NCBI GenBank assembly: GCA_947628675.1
Contig: CANRAR010000001.1
Location: 124,001 to 188,000, forward strand
Length of the DNA stretch: 64,000 bases
Direction: 5' to 3'
DNA from: an uncultured Clostridia bacterium
Lineage (GTDB): Bacteria; Bacillota; Clostridia; Christensenellales; Borkfalkiaceae
Positions 59,903 through 64,000 of the stretch are shown here, piece after piece; positions within the stretch are counted from its first letter, which is position 1, and each line of letters opens with the position of its first letter. The translations under genes and the position numbers were made by a program. The notes under the pieces were generated by a model. It ran no database searches. It was given only the letters and a program-made list of their open reading frames with translations, and was not told the origin of the DNA.

Positions 59903-62244
59903 CGGAGAGCGCAAAACGGCTGGAACTCGACAAGATCCTCGCGCAGGCGGGGCAGTTTTGTGTGCTCGAAGCGAGCAGGCGGCTGCTCCTTTCCGCGGAG
60001 CCCACGGCAAATTTGCAGGAGGCGGGGCGGCTGCTTGCGCTCACCGCGGAGGCGGGGCGGCTCCTCTTTGAACTGGGCGCGGGCGGCGTGGAGGCCTTTC
60101 CCCCAATCGAGGACAGGTTGGAACGCGCCGCGAAGGGGGCAACGCTCTCGTGTAAGGAACTCGTAGACCTTTCGGCGCTCTTGCGCTCGGCGCGCATCGC
60201 CCACCGCGCGGTGTGCTCGCTCCCCGAGGGGGAGGCTGCGGGCATGAAGGAACTCGCCGAGCGGCTCATCTTCGACGAACATCTCGAGAAGGACGTGGAG
60301 GAGAAGATCCGCGGCGAGAACGAACTTGCGGACACGGCGAGCGATAAACTCTTTATGATCCGCCGCGAGATGCGGCTTTTGGGCGAGCGCATCCGCGCCA
60401 AACTCGTGCAGTATCTCACGGGCGACGAGCGGAAATTTTTGCAGGACGACATCGTGACCATGCGCGGAGACAGGTACGTGCTCCCCGTCAAGACGGAATA
60501 CAAGCGCAACGTGCGCGGTTTCGTGCATGACCGCTCGCAGACGGGGGCGACCGTGTTCATCGAGCCCGAAGAGGTGCTCGAGATGAACAACGAACTTCGT
60601 ACTCTCGCCCTCGACGAGAAGGAAGAGGAGGAGCGCATTCTCTCCGAACTCTCCCGCGCGTTCGGCGCGATGAGGGAGAGTTTGGAGCGCGACGCCGCCG
60701 TGCTCGCCGAGATGGACGCCTTTTACGCCCGCGCGCAGTACGGCTACCGCTTGAAGTGCGTAAAGCCCGAACTGAATAACAGGGGCATTCTGGACATTGT
60801 GAAGGGGCGGCACCCCCTTCTCGACCAGAAGACCGCCGTGCCCGTGAGCGTACGGCTGGGCGGGGAGTACTCCTTCCTCGTCATCAGCGGCGCGAATACG
60901 GGCGGCAAGACGGTCACTTTGAAGATGTGCGGACTCTTCTGCCTCATGGCGGCGTGTGGGTTCTTTGTGCCCGCCGCCGAGGGGACGAAGATCCCCGTCT
61001 TTTCCGCCGTCTTTTGCGACGTGGGGGACAGCCAATCCATCGAGGAAAATCTCTCCACATTCTCCTCGCATATTCTGAGCCTCAAAGCCATTTTGGAGGG
61101 GGCGGGCGAGAATTGCCTCGCGCTCATCGACGAGCCGGGCGGCGGCACCGACCCCGAGGAGGGACAGGCGCTTGCCCGCGCCGTGCTCTCCGCCCTCGCA
61201 AGGAAGGGCTGCCGCGGCATCGTGACCACCCACTTCGGTGCCTTGAAGGAATTCGCATATGCGCAAGCGGGGATGCAAAACGGGTGCATGGAGTTCGACG
61301 CGGAGGATCACCGCCCGCTGTACAGGTTGAAGATCGGCGCGCCGGGCTCTTCCAATGCGCTCGCCATCTGTAAGCGGCTGGGGCTTCCGGAGGAAGTCGT
61401 GAGCGAGGCGCGGGGGTACCTCTCGGACGGCGCGAGGAGTTACGAGGCGACGCTCTCCGCGGCGGAACAGGAGCGCATCGGGGCGGAGCGCGCCCGCGAG
61501 GATGCCGAGGCGGCGGCGCGCGAATGGCGGGAACGGCTCGCCGCTTTGGAGCGCGACGAGAAGAAACTTTCCGAGGAAAAACAAAAATTTTTGTACGGCG
61601 CAAAGGCGGAGGCGCGGCGCATTGTCGCTTCGCGGACGGCACGGGCGGAGGAACTGCTCGAAGAGATGGAGGCGCTCTTCAAAAAGGAGACGCTGACGGA
61701 GGCCGACCTCTTCCGCGCGCGCACGTTGAAAAACGCCGTCGGGCGGGAGGAGACGGAGGAGGAGACCCCCACGCGCGCCGTGCCCGTGGACGCCGCAAAA
61801 TTAAAGGAGGGGGACGAGGTGTACGTCGCCTCCCTCGGGGCGGCGGGGAAGGTGCTCTCCGTCAAGCGCGAGAAGGGCGTTGCCGAAGTGCAGGCGGGCT
61901 CTCTTCGCGTCCGCAGTAAAATTTCCGACCTCTACCTTCCGCCGCCCGCCCGCGAGGAGAAGAGGGGGGTGCAGGTCGTAAGAAACCTCGCCCCGCGCGA
62001 ACTGCCCCGCGAGTGCAACCTCATCGGCATGACCGTGGCGGACGCCATGCCCGAGTTGGAGGCGTTTTTGGACGCCGCCCTGCTCGCGGGAAGCAAAGAG
62101 GTGCGCATCGTCCACGGCATGGGCACGGGGAAACTGCGTGCCGCCGTGCATAATTTCCTCAAAACACATCCGCGGGTGGAGGAGTTCCGCCTCGGCAAAT
62201 ACGGCGAGGGGGAGAGCGGCGTGACCGTCGTCACCCTCCGCTGA
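59899..62244 (+). CDS. mutS2: Endonuclease MutS2
   Basis: MutS2 acts on collided ribosomes and branched DNA in Gram-positive bacteria. The 781-residue protein has the core and lever domains, the ATPase with Walker A SGANTGGKTVTLK at about residue 332, Walker B LALIDEPGGGTDPEEG, a long coiled coil (about residues 515-610), a KOW-like segment (LKEGDEVYVASLG) and the C-terminal Smr nuclease domain (IVHGMGTGKLRAAV). The start at 59899 overlaps the previous stop. Confidence 0.96.
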   Translation: MTESAKRLELDKILAQAGQFCVLEASRRLLLSAEPTANLQEAGRLLALTAEAGRLLFELGAGGVEAFPPIEDRLERAAKGATLSCKELVDLSALLRSARIAHRAVCSLPEGEAAGMKELAERLIFDEHLEKDVEEKIRGENELADTASDKLFMIRREMRLLGERIRAKLVQYLTGDERKFLQDDIVTMRGDRYVLPVKTEYKRNVRGFVHDRSQTGATVFIEPEEVLEMNNELRTLALDEKEEEERILSELSRAFGAMRESLERDAAVLAEMDAFYARAQYGYRLKCVKPELNNRGILDIVKGRHPLLDQKTAVPVSVRLGGEYSFLVISGANTGGKTVTLKMCGLFCLMAACGFFVPAAEGTKIPVFSAVFCDVGDSQSIEENLSTFSSHILSLKAILEGAGENCLALIDEPGGGTDPEEGQALARAVLSALARKGCRGIVTTHFGALKEFAYAQAGMQNGCMEFDAEDHRPLYRLKIGAPGSSNALAICKRLGLPEEVVSEARGYLSDGARSYEATLSAAEQERIGAERAREDAEAAAREWRERLAALERDEKKLSEEKQKFLYGAKAEARRIVASRTARAEELLEEMEALFKKETLTEADLFRARTLKNAVGREETEEETPTRAVPVDAAKLKEGDEVYVASLGAAGKVLSVKREKGVAEVQAGSLRVRSKISDLYLPPPAREEKRGVQVVRNLAPRELPRECNLIGMTVADAMPELEAFLDAALLAGSKEVRIVHGMGTGKLRAAVHNFLKTHPRVEEFRLGKYGEGESGVTVVTLR

Positions 62245-62305
62245 ACGCATAAATACCGCTTTGCCTCAATAGAATGAGATAAATTCCCTTCTTTGAGGTA
62301 AACTG

Positions 62306-63010
62306 TTGAAAAAGCTCTCTTCCCGCGCGGTCGCCGCGCTCACCAACGGCATCCTCGCCGTCGTGCTCGTCGTCGTAGCGACGTTCTGCTTTCTGCCCGT
62401 CTCGTCGCCCGCCTCGGGCGTCGATGACCGCGTGTTCCGAAGGGGCGCTGCGCAGGACGGCGTCTCCCTCATGTTCAACGTGTATTGGGGCACGGAGACG
62501 GTATACAAGATTTTGGACGTGCTCGACGAGTACGGCGCAAAGGCGACCTTCTTTTTGGGCGGCTGCTGGGCGGACGACAACGCAGAGTGCGTGAAAGAAA
62601 TCGTTTCGCGGGGGCAGGAGATCGGCTCGCACGGGTATTTTCACCGCGAGCACGATAAACTCTCCTACGAGGGCAATGAGGGGGAGATCCGCACGAGCGT
62701 GGAGTATCTTGCCCGCATCTCGGGCGCGGAGATCAAACTGTTTGCGCCGCCCTCGGGGGCGTACAACGACGACACGGTGAAGGCCGCGGAGGACTTGGGG
62801 CTCAAAACGGTTCTATGGAGCAGGGACACCGTGGATTGGCGGGACAAGGACGAGGAGGTGTGCTTCTCCCGTGCGACGAAGGAGATAGAGGGCGGGGAAC
62901 TCGTGTTGATGCACCCCATGGAGCACACGCTGAAAGCGCTGCCGCGCATTCTTACATACTACAGGGAACAAGGCCTCCGCGCCATTGCGGTGGGTGAAAA
63001 TTTGGGTTGA
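62306..63010 (+). CDS. Polysaccharide deacetylase-family protein
   Basis: The 234-residue protein starts with a TTG preceded by GAGGT. An N-terminal membrane anchor (NGILAVVLVVVATFCFLPV) leads to a NodB-like deacetylase domain. Motif 2 is intact in EIGSHGYFHRE (His ligands), but motif 1 reads MFNVYWGTE, with Asn where TFDDG-type enzymes have Asp. LFAPPSGAYND and VLMHPMEHT match motifs 3 and 5. The variant occurs in related clostridial proteins as I recall; activity is uncertain. A peptidoglycan or spore-wall substrate is likely. Confidence 0.85.
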   Translation: MKKLSSRAVAALTNGILAVVLVVVATFCFLPVSSPASGVDDRVFRRGAAQDGVSLMFNVYWGTETVYKILDVLDEYGAKATFFLGGCWADDNAECVKEIVSRGQEIGSHGYFHREHDKLSYEGNEGEIRTSVEYLARISGAEIKLFAPPSGAYNDDTVKAAEDLGLKTVLWSRDTVDWRDKDEEVCFSRATKEIEGGELVLMHPMEHTLKALPRILTYYREQGLRAIAVGENLG

Positions 63011-63024
63011 ACAAAGGAGATTTT

Positions 63025-64000
63025 ATGATCGTAAACAGGACATTGGACTCGGGGGTGCGCGTCGTCGTGAAGCGCATGGAGGGGCTGCTCTCCGTGACGA
63101 TGGGGGTGCTCGTCGGCACGGGCGCCGCCTACGAGACGGACAGGGAGGACGGCATTTCGCACTTTATCGAACATATGCAGTTCAAGGGGACGGACAAGTA
63201 TTCCGCCTTTCAGATCTCGGACGCCTTCGACGCGCTCGGCGCACAGGTGAATGCCTTCACGGCGAAAGACCTCACGTGCTACTATTGCAAGTCCACGACC
63301 GACCATGCGGAGGAGGCGTTTGCGATGCTCTCCGAACTCTTCCTTCACGCCAACTTCCCCGAGGAGGAGATGAAGCGCGAGAAGGGCGTTGTGCTCGAGG
63401 AGATCAACATGGACGAGGATTCGCCCGAGGATCTGTGCCTCGATATGCTCGCCCGCGCCTCCTTCGGGGGGGATAACTACGGGCGCAACATCTTGGGTCC
63501 CGCCAAAAACGTCAGGCGGTTCACGCGCGACGATCTCTTCGCCTACAAGGAGGAGCGGTACTGCCCCGAGAATATCGTCGTCTCGTTTGCGGGGAACATC
63601 GATCCCGAAGATGCGCTTCGTCTCGCCGAAAAACACTTCGGCGGCATGAAAAAGACGCGCTTTGTTCAGCGCGAGAAGCACGTGGTGTTCCGCACGGACA
63701 ACCTCTTCAAGAAGAAGCCCATCGAACAGGCGCACTTCGCGCTGGGGTTTTCCACCGTCGCACGGGACAGTGAAAAAATGCCCGCCGTGCAGGTGATGAA
63801 CGCCGCCCTCGGCGGCGGGCTTTCCTCCCGCCTCTTCAAGCGGGTGCGCGAGGAGTTGGGGCTCGCCTATTCCGTCTATTCTTACACGACACACTACGCG
63901 GAGACGGGCATCCTCGTCGTGTATGCGGGCGTCAATCCCCAAAAGGCGGAGGAGGCGGCGGGAGCCGTGGTGGAGGTCATCGAAACGCTGCGCCGCGGTG
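63025..64000 (+). CDS. M16-family zinc peptidase (3' end missing)
   Basis: Not listed in the ORF track because it runs off the window. The 325 visible codons begin MIVNRTLDSGVRVVVKRM after AAGGAG at 63011-63020. The inverted zinc motif HxxEH is present (ISHFIEHMQFKGT) with the distal Glu in VLEEINMDEDSPED. ALGGGLSSRLFKRVREELGLAYS is the second-domain signature. Bacterial members of this pitrilysin/processing-peptidase-like group act in the cytosol. Five to ten more residues of the first half and the second half are outside. Confidence 0.94.
   Translation, partial: MIVNRTLDSGVRVVVKRMEGLLSVTMGVLVGTGAAYETDREDGISHFIEHMQFKGTDKYSAFQISDAFDALGAQVNAFTAKDLTCYYCKSTTDHAEEAFAMLSELFLHANFPEEEMKREKGVVLEEINMDEDSPEDLCLDMLARASFGGDNYGRNILGPAKNVRRFTRDDLFAYKEERYCPENIVVSFAGNIDPEDALRLAEKHFGGMKKTRFVQREKHVVFRTDNLFKKKPIEQAHFALGFSTVARDSEKMPAVQVMNAALGGGLSSRLFKRVREELGLAYSVYSYTTHYAETGILVVYAGVNPQKAEEAAGAVVEVIETLRRG

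Noticed and set aside
1-64000. tRNA genes, insertion sequences, prophage or integrative elements
   Set aside because: I looked for tRNA arms and CCA ends, transposase or integrase proteins and attachment-site repeats and found none. Short tRNAs could still be missed by eye.

Overview
The window is a 64 kb stretch of chromosome from a low-G+C-type Gram-positive lineage (Bacillota, most likely Clostridia) whose coding DNA is nevertheless GC-rich. The evidence is the full S10-spc-alpha ribosomal cluster with rpsD inside the alpha part, zinc-ribbon forms of S14, S4, L32 and L36, a large SRP RNA with an Alu domain, HPr kinase, MutS2, TmcAL, a CsoR copper operon, and adjacent pta and ackA. A Christensenellales-like gut Clostridium would fit, but that is inference. 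I saw no phage, integrase, transposase, CRISPR array or tRNA gene.

Layout. 1-7.3 kb: the end of a site-2 protease (RseP), a convergent ParE/Phd toxin-antitoxin pair, a conserved NifU-like/GGGtGRT pair of unknown function, a lipoprotein, galK and galE. 7.3-23.8 kb: rpsJ to rplQ in canonical order, with secY, adk, map, infA and rpmJ, one promoter before rpsJ and another before rpsM. 24-33 kb: an AlkZ-related protein, an M18 aminopeptidase, a very large secreted protein whose frame is broken in an 11-G tract, the SRP RNA gene, and an AT-rich cassette of an Xre regulator and two zinc-ribbon membrane proteins. 33-45 kb: a heterodimeric ABC exporter, an Mrp/NBP35 P-loop protein, a YegP-domain membrane protein, two flavoproteins and a GH43 arabinanase-like lipoprotein. 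45-50 kb: TmcAL, pta-ackA, DUF177-rpmF and a flavin reductase-rubredoxin. 50-54 kb: a copper operon (csoR-copA with a fused CopZ domain) and an ArsR regulator. 54-64 kb: uvrC, a HAD phosphatase, hprK, a U32 peptidase, mutS2, a polysaccharide deacetylase and a truncated M16 peptidase.

Promoters are unusually easy to read. Eighteen hexamer pairs close to TTGACA/TATAAT were found, all with 17-bp spacers. Gene-free stretches carry several families of GC-rich hairpin repeats.

The strongest leads are: (1) the copper operon, with CsoR boxes, a 4 x 58-bp tandem repeat in its 5' leader, a Cys-rich CsoR, an altered P-type ATPase signature (DKTATLT), and a copZ reading frame that can be translated both as a fusion and from its own Shine-Dalgarno; (2) a family of dispersed intergenic elements with conserved ends, tandem GA mismatches and a variable but perfectly paired hairpin, including compensatory changes between copies; (3) a poly-G tract that would switch a 1187-residue surface protein on or off; (4) genes whose predicted transcription start coincides with the start codon. 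All calls come from reading the sequence; no database search was run.
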